NCBI GenBank assembly: GCA_963735045.1
Contig: CAVTIZ010000003.1
Coordinates: 1,426,001 to 1,490,000, forward strand
DNA: 64,000 nt
Direction of reading: 5' to 3'
Origin: Salsipaludibacter sp963735045
Lineage (GTDB): Bacteria > Actinomycetota > Nitriliruptoria > Nitriliruptorales > Nitriliruptoraceae
The notes below the pieces were generated by a model. The model was not told the DNA's origin. It ran no database searches and saw only the letters and a list, made by a program, of their open reading frames with translations. This document shows, one piece after another, positions 42,776 through 54,855 of this stretch; within the stretch, counting starts at the first letter, position 1; each line of letters starts with the position of its first letter. Position numbers and translations under genes: made by a program.

Positions 42776-43092
42776 CGGATCCTCTCGTCGGGTCGTACCG
42801 CTGGGCACGTCCCTGGACTCGTCGGACGCGGGGCCGGACCGCGTGGCCGGCAACCTAGACGAGCCCGTCGGGCCACCCCATGCACCACCACGTGTGCGCC
42901 CGGCAACCACACCTCGACGACCACACCTCCCGGGGGGTGGGCGAGCGACTTCGTCCGGGTCCACGCCGACCGTCGGTGCATTGACGGTGGCGTCAGCGCG
43001 AAACTATGGTGGTCGTTGCCGGCCGCACATCTGATGGGCCGGCTGCATGTTCCCCCCGGCCTCTGTCTCCCCCCACACAAGGCATTCCCCCC
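42776..43092. other. Divergent promoter gap, NCS2 permease / LVIVD gene
   Basis: This 317-base gap carries the permease -10 (42857-42852) and the LVIVD gene promoter (42981-43010). I found no purine riboswitch pattern and no small gene. Confidence 0.5.
42981..43010 (+). promoter_or_regulatory. Promoter of the LVIVD gene
   Basis: TTGACG and TATGGT are spaced 18 bases apart, one of the best -35/-10 pairs in the window, in a locally AT-rich spot 83 bases before the ATG. Confidence 0.6.
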
Positions 43093-44490
43093 ATGCACAT
43101 CCCTTCCCACGGCCTTTCCCTGCAACGAGGAATCTGGGTGATCGGCGCCCTGGCCGCCGCCATGGTCCTCGCCCTCCTCGGAACCGCGGCGCCATCCTCC
43201 GCGCAGAGCACCGAGCTCGCCCCCGGCGAGACCGCCAGCAGCGACAACTTCCGCCTGGTGTCCAACATCCCACGGCAGGGCGTCAACGACGGACAGTTCT
43301 ACAGCGACATCGCGTTCTGGGGCGACACGGCCATCCAGGGCACCTACGGCGGCATCAACTTCTACGACATCACGCGGCCACAGCGGCCCCGGCTGGTCAG
43401 CCAGATCGGGTGTCCCGGTGGACAGGGCGACCCGTCGGTGAGCCCCGATGGTTCGCTGGTGTTCATGTCGGTCGACTCGGCTCGCTCCGACGACACCTGC
43501 ACCAGTTCGGGCTCGTCACCGGCCAACCCGAACGCCTGGGAAGGCATCCGGATCTTCGACGTCACCGACATGGATGACCCCGAGTACGTCGCGGCGGTCC
43601 GGACCGACTGTGGCTCGCACACGCACACGCTGGTTCCCGACGACGACGGCGAGGTCGTGTACCTCTACGTGTCGTCGTACGGACCGAACGCGGCGTTCCC
43701 CAACTGCCAGCCCCCGCACGACTCGATCTCGATCGTCGAGGTGCCCCTGGACGACCCCGCGTCTGCGTCGGTCATCGCCAAGCCGGTCCTGTTCCCCGAC
43801 GGTGGGGCCCCGGGCACGGCCGGCTGCCACGACATGACGGTGTTCCCCGACGAGGACCTGGCCGCGGGTGCCTGCATGGGTGAAGGTGTCCTGCTCGACA
43901 TCTCCGACCCCGCGGCGCCCTACGTCATCGACTCGGTCCGCGACACCAACTTCGCGTTCTGGCACTCCGCGACCTTCACCAACGACGCCGGCCGGGTGGT
44001 CTTCACCGACGAGCTCGGCGGGGGTGGCGCAGCGACCTGCAACGACGCGGTCGGCCCGCAGCGAGGCGCCAACGCCATCTTCGACATCGTCGGCGAGGGA
44101 GACGATCGGGAACTGCAGTTCCGCAGCTACTTCAAGATCCCCCGCAACCAGGACAACACCGAGAACTGCGTCGCGCACAACGGCTCGATCATCCCGGTCC
44201 GTGATCGCGACATCATGGTGCAGTCGTGGTACCAGGGCGGAGTCTCGGTGTGGGAGTTCACCGATCCCGACAACCCGGTGGAGATCGCCTGGTTCGATCG
44301 TGGCCCGTTGTCGCCCCGTGCCCTCGGGGGCACGTGGTCGGCCTATTGGTACAACGGCTTCGTCTACTCCAGCGACATCACCAAGGGCCTGGACGTCCTC
44401 AAGCTGAACGGCGACCGTGGTCTGAGCAGCGCCTACCGCGTGCACCAGGACTACTTCAACGCCCAGACCCAGTTCGAACTGGACTACTGA
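43093..44490 (+). CDS. Secreted LVIVD-repeat beta-propeller protein
   Basis: This 465-residue protein has a signal peptide (GIWVIGALAAAMVLALLGTAA, cut near SSAQS). Propeller-like strands then repeat the pattern of a place, a thing and a change (INFYDITRPQRPRLVSQIG, IRIFDVTDMDDPEYVAAV, VSVWEFTDPDNPVEIAWF), the LVIVD type. Many His and Cys residues (CGSHTHTL, GCHDMTVF) suggest metal or disulfides. Such proteins are common in exported form in actinobacteria but have no settled role. It is followed by a terminator and a DUF305 gene. Confidence 0.85.
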   Translation: MHIPSHGLSLQRGIWVIGALAAAMVLALLGTAAPSSAQSTELAPGETASSDNFRLVSNIPRQGVNDGQFYSDIAFWGDTAIQGTYGGINFYDITRPQRPRLVSQIGCPGGQGDPSVSPDGSLVFMSVDSARSDDTCTSSGSSPANPNAWEGIRIFDVTDMDDPEYVAAVRTDCGSHTHTLVPDDDGEVVYLYVSSYGPNAAFPNCQPPHDSISIVEVPLDDPASASVIAKPVLFPDGGAPGTAGCHDMTVFPDEDLAAGACMGEGVLLDISDPAAPYVIDSVRDTNFAFWHSATFTNDAGRVVFTDELGGGGAATCNDAVGPQRGANAIFDIVGEGDDRELQFRSYFKIPRNQDNTENCVAHNGSIIPVRDRDIMVQSWYQGGVSVWEFTDPDNPVEIAWFDRGPLSPRALGGTWSAYWYNGFVYSSDITKGLDVLKLNGDRGLSSAYRVHQDYFNAQTQFELDY

Positions 44491-44499
44491 TCCGGCCGA

Positions 44500-44530
44500 C
44501 CGGGCCCGGTGGCACGCCCACCGGGCCCGG
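44500..44530 (+). terminator. Terminator after LVIVD gene
   Basis: A perfect 13-bp stem (CCGGGCCCGGTGG / CCACCGGGCCCGG) with a CACGC loop starts 10 bases past the stop. There is no T-run. It may partly insulate the DUF305 gene. Confidence 0.75.
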
Positions 44531-44593
44531 GGCGGCGGCCCACGTCGGTCGCCGCGAGCAGCCACCACACACGACCCCAGATCGGACGTCACC

Positions 44594-45220
44594 ATGAAGT
44601 TCACCACCATTCCACACACCGCGACCACCGGGCTGGTCGCCGCTGCCCTCCTGGTGGGCGCAGCCGCATCGGCCACGGCAACACCCCGGTCCCGCACGAC
44701 ATCCGCGACCGCCTCGACCGCCGCGGCGGTCGAGGCCGGCAACCCCGCCGACGCCGACTTCACCCGCATGATGATCCCGCACCACCACCAGGCACTCGTC
44801 ATGAGCAAGATGGCCCCCACCCGTTCCGGCGACGACGCCGTCCAGGCCATGGCCAGCCGCATCGACATCGAGCAGTTCCTCGAGATCTCCATGATGCAGG
44901 GGTGGCAGGGCTGGAACGGCCTCGAGGTCACCGACGACGCGCAGGCCTACCAGATGATGCTGGGGATGCCCGCCATGCTCGAGAGCATGGGCATGGCGAC
45001 CCCCCAGGAACTCGATGAACTGGAGGCGTCCAGTGGGACGGCCTTCGACATCCTGTACCTCGAGCTGATGATCGAACACCACGAGGGCGCCATCGACATG
45101 TTGGTGGACGTCATCATCAACGGCGACGACTTCATCCTCGAGGGCTGGGCGACCGACATGTTGACCACGCAGACCACGCAGATCCAGCAGATGCAGGCCA
45201 TGCTCGACGACCTGTCGTAG
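44594..45220 (+). CDS. Secreted DUF305 protein
   Basis: This 208-residue protein has a signal peptide (TTGLVAAALLVGAAASATA) and a ferritin-like helical DUF305 core. The two hallmark blocks are FTRMMIPHHHQALVMS and LELMIEHHEGAIDML. DUF305 members such as CopM bind copper or silver in the periplasm; the Met/His content here (SMMQGW, YQMMLGMPAM) fits that, but metal binding is inference. It ends at a strong terminator. Confidence 0.9.
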   Translation: MKFTTIPHTATTGLVAAALLVGAAASATATPRSRTTSATASTAAAVEAGNPADADFTRMMIPHHHQALVMSKMAPTRSGDDAVQAMASRIDIEQFLEISMMQGWQGWNGLEVTDDAQAYQMMLGMPAMLESMGMATPQELDELEASSGTAFDILYLELMIEHHEGAIDMLVDVIINGDDFILEGWATDMLTTQTTQIQQMQAMLDDLS

Positions 45221-45260
45221 CCCGGCCCGACCCACACCCGGCTCCCGACCACCTGCAGGC

Positions 45261-45290
45261 ACGGGCCGGCCCCCCCGGGGGCCGGCCCGT
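45261..45290 (+). terminator. Terminator after DUF305 gene
   Basis: A 13-bp stem (acgggccggcccc paired with ggggccggcccgt) with a four-base loop starts 40 bases after the stop. Confidence 0.8.
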
Positions 45291-45300
45291 CGTCGTGCCC

Positions 45301-45390
45301 GCACCAGCGCTCGCGCCTGTCCCAGCGCTCGTGGGTGTCCCGGCGCTCGTTCCCGCACCAGCGCTCGTGCCCGCACCAGCGGCCTGCCCG
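45301..45390. repeat. 18-bp tandem repeat, five copies
   Basis: Five related units of 18 bases (type gcaccagcgctcgtgccc) run head to tail. If read on the plus strand they would give a Pro/Ala/Leu/Val-rich peptide, but nothing supports translation. The unit is a multiple of three although it lies between two terminators. Confidence 0.85.
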
Positions 45391-45536
45391 ACGGCCGTGT
45401 CGAGGGCCGACCGTGCGACGTGCGCCGGGGTCCGTGCCCGGGGACGCGGCGGCGCTCCCCCGGTGCGCGCCAGGGCCGCGGCCCGTCGTCGGCAACGTGG
45501 TTCAACGCCGTGCACCGGCAGGGTCCACCAAACGCC

Positions 45537-45567
45537 GATCGGCCCGGGCTGAGCGCCCGGGCCGATC
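45537..45567 (-). terminator. Terminator after beta-helix gene
   Basis: A perfect 13-bp stem (GATCGGCCCGGGC / GCCCGGGCCGATC) with a TGAGC loop lies 20 bases past the stop of the minus-strand gene. Confidence 0.8.
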
Positions 45568-45587
45568 AGTGGGTGGTGCAGCGTGAC

Positions 45588-46586
45588 TCAGAAGGCCGGG
45601 CCGGCAGCCTCGGCAGCTTCGATGGCGTCGCTGCGGCGAGCGTCGATCTTGGCGTCGACGGCGTCCTCACGGGCGACGACGTCCTGGGCGGCACGCGCCG
45701 AGACCTTGGACTTGGACAGCGCGGCCATGGACGGCGCAGCCTCGAAGTCACCGATGACGTCACCACGGACCATGTTGCCGGTGCCGATCTGGGCGATCGG
45801 GTCGTTGTTGCGCAGGATCACGTCGCCGTTGGCGATGTTGTCGTCCAGGAAGACGCCGCCGGTGGTGCCGATGACGCGGACGTCAGAACCCCAGTAGCTG
45901 GACCCGTCGCACTCCACGAGCGGACCGTCGCCGCCCAACTGGACCGACAGCATGTTGTCCACGAACCGGGCCTCGCCCTGGATGACCGAGGAGCACACCA
46001 CGGAGCCCTGCTCGTTGCGCAGGGAACGCAGCTCACCGTCGATGAAGGTGTCGTAGACATCGGCGTACAGCGAGTCGCGGACGATCACGTCACCGGCGAC
46101 GTCGGAGGTCTCCAGCAGCAGTTCGCCGGTGTCCACGACCACGCGGCCCATGGAGTCGACCTCCTCGGCCAGCACGAAGCCCGCGGAGTCGTAGCCGCCG
46201 CCCGGACGTGCGTTGACGTCGCTGCCCAGGTCGGAGGTCGTGAGGTAGGAGCCGAACGCGCCACGCATCGTGACCTGGCCCGACACGCTGGTGTCGAAGG
46301 TCTCGAAGTAGGCATTGCCGTTGACGCGCACCGCGCCCTCGATGGTCACGTCCTCGGCGATCAGGTCAGCGCCGGCGCCCACGCGCACGTCGCCCTGGAT
46401 CACCGTGCCGGTGAGCAGGCAGGTCTTGCCGGCCGGCACGATCAGGTCGGTCGGAATGGTGACGGCACCGCCCTCGCCGTCGCAGCGAGTGGTCAGGTCG
46501 GCGCTGGCCGTGCCAGCCAGTGCCAGGGTCATGGCCGCCACGGCAGCGACCGTGGTCGACGTCGCGACGAGCTTCTTGCGCATCAT
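45588..46586 (-). CDS. Secreted beta-helix-like protein, unknown
   Basis: This 332-residue protein has a signal peptide (VAAVAAMTLALAGTASA). Its body is made of short strands repeating the shape of GTVIQGDVRVGAGADLI and DVTIEGAVRVNG, with Gly-Asp turns, which suggests a right-handed beta-helix or bactofilin-like solenoid. Four cysteines could make two disulfides. The last 45 residues are an Ala/Asp/Arg helix ending in GPAF. The ATG is doubled (46586 and 46583); CCGGAG lies upstream, and a TATGGT -10 is at 46703-46698. I do not recognise a named family. Confidence 0.8.
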   Translation of the reverse strand: MMRKKLVATSTTVAAVAAMTLALAGTASADLTTRCDGEGGAVTIPTDLIVPAGKTCLLTGTVIQGDVRVGAGADLIAEDVTIEGAVRVNGNAYFETFDTSVSGQVTMRGAFGSYLTTSDLGSDVNARPGGGYDSAGFVLAEEVDSMGRVVVDTGELLLETSDVAGDVIVRDSLYADVYDTFIDGELRSLRNEQGSVVCSSVIQGEARFVDNMLSVQLGGDGPLVECDGSSYWGSDVRVIGTTGGVFLDDNIANGDVILRNNDPIAQIGTGNMVRGDVIGDFEAAPSMAALSKSKVSARAAQDVVAREDAVDAKIDARRSDAIEAAEAAGPAF

Positions 46587-46781
46587 GGGGAACTCCGGAG
46601 GCTTGAGGGGTGTTGTGCGTCACGGGATGCGACGCGCTGTTCGGCCAACCACACCATGTCGCGACCTTCAGGCCACTAGGTGGTCGAACCAGCCCACACC
46701 ATAGACGACCGAGCCGGAGCAAGCAGAAGATTTCTGGGCCGACCTGGTGACGGGGCCGGTCGCCGTCGTCGTGCCCTGGCG

Positions 46782-47810
46782 TCAGGGGTGATGTGGCCAC
46801 GGCTCGACGGCCCCGCGCAGGTCCGCGAGACGGGTGTGGCCGCGCCGAGCGAGCCACGCCGCCAGGCCGCGAACCAGCCGACGGGCGGTGAAGGGATCGG
46901 CGAACGTGGCCGTGCCGACGGCCACGGCGGACGCCCCGGCCCGGACGAACTCGATCACGTCGTCGACCGTGCGGACGCCGCCCATCCCGATGATCGGGAC
47001 GGCCGGTCCCAGTTCGGAGTACAGCTGGTGGATCGCGCGCACCGCCATCGGCCGGATCGCCGGACCGGACAGGCCGGCGTAGCCGTTGGCGACCCGGGGA
47101 CGACCGGTGCTCGGATCGATCGACATCCCCAGGGTGGTGTTGATGGCCGACACCCCGGTCGCCCCGGCCTCCACCACGGCGCGACCGACCGGTGCGAGCT
47201 CGGTCACGTCGGGGGTCAACTTCCCGAACAGGGGCATGTCGGGCAGCACCTGGCGGACCGCGCGGACCACCTCGGCGGCCGTGGACGGCTGGGTCGCGAA
47301 CACCAGTCCGCGGTGGGACACGTTGGGACACGACAGGTTGATCTCCACCGCGGCGACGTGGGGCGACGACCCGACCCGGCGGGCGACCTCACGGAAGTCC
47401 TCCACGGTGTTGCCGGCGATGGAGGCCACGATCCGTGCCCCGCGCCCCGCCAGCCACGGCACGTCGCGGTCGACCCAGGCGTCCACCCCCGGGTTCTGCA
47501 GGCCGATCGCGTTGAGCATCCCGGAGGGGGTCTCGGCCATGCGTGGCGTCGGCAGTCCCTCGCGTGGCTCGCGCGTCACGGACTTGGCCACCACCGCACC
47601 CAGTTCGGCGACGTCCCACAGCGCGTCGATCTCGCGACCGGACGCGAAGCACCCCGACGCCGTCACGATCGGGTTGGGCAACAGCAGCGCGGCGTCCTCG
47701 CCCCCCAGGTCGACCGACAGGTCCACCGACCCGTCACCCGATCCGTCGCCGGACGGGGCGCGTGCGGCATCGGGCCCGGGCACGCCGGCGGAGCGGGAGG
47801 TGGTGGTCAT
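46782..47810 (-). CDS. pyrD: Dihydroorotate dehydrogenase B, catalytic subunit
   Basis: PyrD oxidises dihydroorotate to orotate using FMN. The class 1B pattern is clear: NPIVTASGCFASG, VEINLSCPNVSHRG with the catalytic Cys, NTTLGMSID and GMGGVRTVDDVIEF. It needs PyrK, encoded just upstream, and so uses NAD, not quinone. About 30 extra Gly/Ser/Asp residues lead the N-terminus; total 342. The ATG overlaps the pyrK stop. Last gene of the operon; 195 bases with no gene follow it, apart from the next promoter. Confidence 0.96.
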   Translation of the reverse strand: MTTTSRSAGVPGPDAARAPSGDGSGDGSVDLSVDLGGEDAALLLPNPIVTASGCFASGREIDALWDVAELGAVVAKSVTREPREGLPTPRMAETPSGMLNAIGLQNPGVDAWVDRDVPWLAGRGARIVASIAGNTVEDFREVARRVGSSPHVAAVEINLSCPNVSHRGLVFATQPSTAAEVVRAVRQVLPDMPLFGKLTPDVTELAPVGRAVVEAGATGVSAINTTLGMSIDPSTGRPRVANGYAGLSGPAIRPMAVRAIHQLYSELGPAVPIIGMGGVRTVDDVIEFVRAGASAVAVGTATFADPFTARRLVRGLAAWLARRGHTRLADLRGAVEPWPHHP

Positions 47811-48753
47811 GGGCGCCCCTGGCGGGACACGGTGCGCACCCCGGCGGTGAACACGCCGTCCCCGGTCGGGGCGACCTCGTCGTCGGGCAGGTCGACCACG
47901 TCCACGGGCCCGGTCGCGGGGTCGGCGTAGCGCGACTCCTCCCACGCGATGCGCGTGGAGGTGAAGACCGGACCGTCGATGCAGACCCGTCGGTTGGACA
48001 CGGTGCCGTTGCGGCCCCGCAGCGGGAGCACGCAGGTCATGCACACCCCGACGCCACAGGCCATGTGCTCCTCGACGGCGACCTGGCAGGGCACCCCGAG
48101 GCGCTCACAGATGGCGCCCACCGCGGCCAGCATCGCGTTCGGCCCGCAGGCATAGACCACCTCGGCGCCGGTCGAGGCGATGTCCTCGGCCAGCAGGTCG
48201 GTGACCCGACCCTGCACCCCCATCGAGCCGTCCTCGGTGGTGAACGACGATGCGTTGGCCATCCGCTTGGGCGTGATCGGGTCGATGATGCGCTGGGCGT
48301 CGGCCGCGCCGACCAGGAAGTTGACACGGTGGCCCTCGGCCCGGAGGCGTTCGCCCAGGTAGTACATCGGGGCCGCGCCGTAGCCCCCACCGACGAGCAG
48401 GGCGGACACGCGCCGCTGCGGCATCGGGAAGGCCCGGCCGAGCGGACCCATCACGTCCAGGCTGGCGCCCGGCGCGATCGCGGCCAGCACGTCGGTGCCC
48501 GGCCCGTGGGCGTCCAGGACGATGTCGATGGTGCCGGCGACGTGACCGCCCAGCGACACGCCGGCGATCGAGAACGGCCGTCGCAGCAGGGTCCCGGGCG
48601 CGTCGACGGCGACGTTGACGAACTGACCCGGCGCCGAGCGCCGGGCGATGTCGGGCGCGGACAGGGTCAGGCCCCAGTAGCGACCGAGCCGACGCCGGTC
48701 CACGACCTCACAGGTCACCGCGACCGGTCCGGTGTCGCGTCCCAGCACGCCGG

Positions 48754-48757
<4 letters not shown>
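47807..48757 (-). CDS. pyrK: Dihydroorotate dehydrogenase B, electron transfer subunit
   Basis: PyrK passes electrons from PyrD to NAD through FAD and a 2Fe-2S cluster. The FAD motif is LLRRPFSIAG, a nucleotide loop VGGGYGAAPMYYLGE follows, and the cluster cysteines are in MACGVGVCMTC plus a later Cys in RRVCIDGP. The C-terminal 45 residues are an extra tail; total 316. The GTG overlaps the carB stop as GTGA. Its presence is unlike most well-studied actinobacteria, which use the quinone-linked enzyme. Confidence 0.95.
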
Positions 48758-52122
<3,365 letters not shown>

Positions 52123-52124
52123 GC

Positions 52125-53447
52125 TCAGGCTCCCGCGGGGACGTGGTCGGTGGTCGGGCGCAGCCGATCGGGGGTGCGCCGGTGGGTCATCAACGACGCG
52201 AAGTCGTCGAACAGCGAGCGCGAGTCGTGCGGTCCCGGTGACGCCTCCGGGTGGTACTGCACGGCGAAGGCCGGCAGGTCCAGGCACGCCAACCCCTCGA
52301 CGCAGTCGTCGTTGAGGTTGACGTGGCTGACCGCGACCCGGCCATGGTCGGCGGTGGCGAAGGTGTCGCCACCCGCGCCGACCGGGTCCCCGAGGGTGTC
52401 GGCGAGCACGGCGAAGCCGTGGTTGTGCGACGAGATCTCGACCACGCCGTCGTGGCGACGCAGCACCGGCTGGTTGACGCCGTGGTGGCCGAACGCGAGC
52501 TTGGTGGTCGTGGCGCCCAACGCCAGCCCCAGCAACTGCGATCCCAGGCAGATGCCGAACACCGGCACCTCGCCCAGCAGGCCGGCCACCATGGCCGGCC
52601 CACCCGCGACCGCGGCCGGGTCACCCGGACCGTTGGACACCAGCACGCCGTCGGGTTCGTGTGCGAGCACGTCGTCGGCGGTCGCCGAGGCCGGCAGCAC
52701 GCGCACGTCGCAGCCCATCTCGGCCAGCAGCGCCAGCATCCGGCGCTTGACGCCGTAGTCGACCGCCACGACCCGGAACCGGGACTCACCGGTGGCGGCG
52801 ACGTCGTAGGGCTCGGCCGTCGTGACCTCGCCGGTGAGGTCACGGCCCGCCATCCCGGGCGACTCCCGGACCTGGGCCAGCAGCTCGTCGACGTCGAGGA
52901 CCTCGGTGGACACGCCCGAGCGCATCGCCCCCTGGTCACGCAGGCGCAGGGCGACGGCTCGGGTGTCGATGCCCTCGATGCCCACCACACCGGCGGCGGC
53001 CAGGTCGTCACGCAGCGTCGACGTCGCCCGGTGGTTGGACACCCGACGGGCGGCCTCGGTGACCACGAAGCCCGAGACCTGGATGCGGTCGGACTCCGCA
53101 TCGGCCGGGCACATGCCGTAGTTGCCGACCATCGGCGCCGTCATGGTGACGACCTGGCGTCGGTACGACGGGTCGGTGAGCACCTCCTGGTAGCCGGTCA
53201 TGGCGGTGTTGAACACCGACTCACCGAAGCCGGTGCCGTCCGCGCCGATGGCGCGGCCACGGAAGGCCGACCCGTCCTCCAGCACCAGCAGGGCCGGCCT
53301 GGCCTCGCCGGGACCCCCGAGGGACCGCAGACCGCCGGACGCGGCCGCCGAGTCGTTGCGCGGCTCGGAGGGTCGATCGGGGGCCTGATCTGAGGCCTGA
53401 TCTGGGGCCTGATCTGGGGCCTGATCGGCGGTTGGGGGCCGGGTCAC
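52125..53447 (-). CDS. carA: Carbamoyl-phosphate synthase small subunit
   Basis: CarA hydrolyses glutamine and channels ammonia to CarB. The N-terminal CPSase domain starts near ALLVLEDGSAFRG, and the class I amidotransferase has VSNGPGDP, the nucleophile FGICLGSQLLG and the HPEA triad. Ahead of the core, about 55 residues include Asp-Gln-Ala-Pro repeats and an Ala/Gly stretch. The GTG at 53447 with GAAGG is preferred to a GTG at 53486. Total 440 residues, against roughly 380 usual. Confidence 0.96.
   Translation of the reverse strand: MTRPPTADQAPDQAPDQASDQAPDRPSEPRNDSAAASGGLRSLGGPGEARPALLVLEDGSAFRGRAIGADGTGFGESVFNTAMTGYQEVLTDPSYRRQVVTMTAPMVGNYGMCPADAESDRIQVSGFVVTEAARRVSNHRATSTLRDDLAAAGVVGIEGIDTRAVALRLRDQGAMRSGVSTEVLDVDELLAQVRESPGMAGRDLTGEVTTAEPYDVAATGESRFRVVAVDYGVKRRMLALLAEMGCDVRVLPASATADDVLAHEPDGVLVSNGPGDPAAVAGGPAMVAGLLGEVPVFGICLGSQLLGLALGATTTKLAFGHHGVNQPVLRRHDGVVEISSHNHGFAVLADTLGDPVGAGGDTFATADHGRVAVSHVNLNDDCVEGLACLDLPAFAVQYHPEASPGPHDSRSLFDDFASLMTHRRTPDRLRPTTDHVPAGA
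53382..53429 (-). repeat. 12-bp tandem repeat at carA start
   Basis: Four copies of ggcctgatctgg (the first and last vary) code for the Asp-Gln-Ala-Pro repeats of the CarA N-terminus. Frame-preserving. Confidence 0.85.
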
Positions 53448-53523
53448 GCGGGAGCCTTCGTCGAGGTGGCGGGGCGGGTGGCGCACGGGCCGGTCGTGTG
53501 CAGGGTGGCGGGGGCGGCGACGG

Positions 53524-54855
53524 TCACGACGTCACGCCGTCGAGGTGGGAGCCGGGCTCGGCCACCACCCCATCATGGAGGGTGAAGCGGCCGCGCAGGA
53601 GCGTGTGCACCGGTCGGGAGGCCAGTTTCTCCCCGGCGAAGGGGGTGTTGTGGGCGCGCGAGTGCAGCGCGCGGCCGTCGACGGTCCAGCGCGCGTCCGG
53701 GTCGACCACCACCAGGTTGGCCGGGGCGTCGCCCACGATCGGCCCACCGTGCGCGCCCATGTCGCGCACCGTGGCGGGACGCGACGTGAACGCAGCCACC
53801 GCGTCGGACAGGGACAGCTCACCGGTCTCGACCAGGTCGGTCACCACCACCGCGAAGGCGGTCTCCAGCCCCAGCATCCCGCACGGGGCGTGGTCCCACT
53901 CCTGGTCCTTCTGCTCGTGGGGATGGGGGGCGTGGTCGGTCGCCACCGCGTCGATGGTCCCGTCGGCCAGGCCGGCCCGCAGCGATGCCACGTCCTCGCG
54001 GGTCCGCAGCGGGGGGTTGACCTTGTGGACCGGGTCGTAGCCCGCGACGACGCGGTCGTCGAGGTGGAGGTGGTGGGGTGTGACCTCGGCGGTGACGCGC
54101 ACGCCCCGTTGCTTGGCCAACCGGACCAGCTCCACGCTGCCGGCGGTGGACACGTGGGGCACGTGCAGCCGGGCCCCGAGGCCCGCGGCCAGCAGCAGGT
54201 CCCGCGCGATCATGACCTCCTCGGCCTCGTGCGGCCACCCCGGCAAGCCCAGGACGGCCGACATCCGGCCCTCGTTCATCTGGGCGTCCTCGGTGAGGTC
54301 CATGTCCTGGGAGTGGTTGGCGATCACCGCGTCGAACCGCGCGGCGTACTGCAGCGCGCGTCGCATGATCAGGGTGTCCGACACCGGGATGCCGTCGTCG
54401 GAGAAGCAGTCCACGCGGGCGTGGGAGTCGTACAGCTCACCCATCTCGGCCAGGCGTTGGCCGGCCAGCCCGACGGTGATCGCCCCGACCGGGCGGACGT
54501 CGACCAGCCCGACGTCACGTCCACGACGTTCCACCAGCTCGGCGACGGCGGCCGTGTCGCACACGGGCAGGGTGTTGGCCATGGCCGCGACGGCGGTGTA
54601 GCCCCCGGCGGCCGCCGCGGCCGATCCGGTGGCGATGTCCTCGGCGTCCTCGAAGCCCGGCTCGCGCAGGTGGGTGTGCAGGTCGACGAACCCGGGCAGC
54701 ACCCACAGCCCCGCGCAGTCCACGACCCGATCGCCGTCGTCGGGCAGGTCCACGCCCACCTCCACGATGCGCTCGCCGTCGATGCGCACGTCGGCGCGGT
54801 CGTCGTGGCCCCGCGTCGGGTCCACGACCCGACCGCCGCGCAGCAGCGTCGTCAT
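53524..54855 (-). CDS. pyrC: Dihydroorotase
   Basis: PyrC cyclises carbamoyl aspartate to dihydroorotate. This is the class I type: metal ligands in GFVDLHTHLREPG, the Asp-type bridging site DCFSDDGIPV, then VIANHSQD, LHVPHVST and ATDHAPHP with the catalytic Asp. Length is 443 residues. The ATG overlaps the pyrB stop as ATGA. Confidence 0.97.
   Translation of the reverse strand: MTTLLRGGRVVDPTRGHDDRADVRIDGERIVEVGVDLPDDGDRVVDCAGLWVLPGFVDLHTHLREPGFEDAEDIATGSAAAAAGGYTAVAAMANTLPVCDTAAVAELVERRGRDVGLVDVRPVGAITVGLAGQRLAEMGELYDSHARVDCFSDDGIPVSDTLIMRRALQYAARFDAVIANHSQDMDLTEDAQMNEGRMSAVLGLPGWPHEAEEVMIARDLLLAAGLGARLHVPHVSTAGSVELVRLAKQRGVRVTAEVTPHHLHLDDRVVAGYDPVHKVNPPLRTREDVASLRAGLADGTIDAVATDHAPHPHEQKDQEWDHAPCGMLGLETAFAVVVTDLVETGELSLSDAVAAFTSRPATVRDMGAHGGPIVGDAPANLVVVDPDARWTVDGRALHSRAHNTPFAGEKLASRPVHTLLRGRFTLHDGVVAEPGSHLDGVTS

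Larger units (their letters stand above)
45221..45587. other. Convergent gap with two terminators and an 18-bp repeat
   Basis: This 367-base gap between the DUF305 and beta-helix genes holds one terminator for each gene and, between them, a five-copy 18-bp repeat. No gene is supported. Confidence 0.6.

Noticed and set aside
42776..43092. Purine riboswitch upstream of the NCS2 permease
   Set aside because: The conserved loops of the purine aptamer are absent, and the leader is too GC-rich and short of pairing.
35672..46586. Genomic island or prophage
   Set aside because: No integrase, transposase, tRNA or flanking repeats were seen, and base use stays like that of the neighbours.
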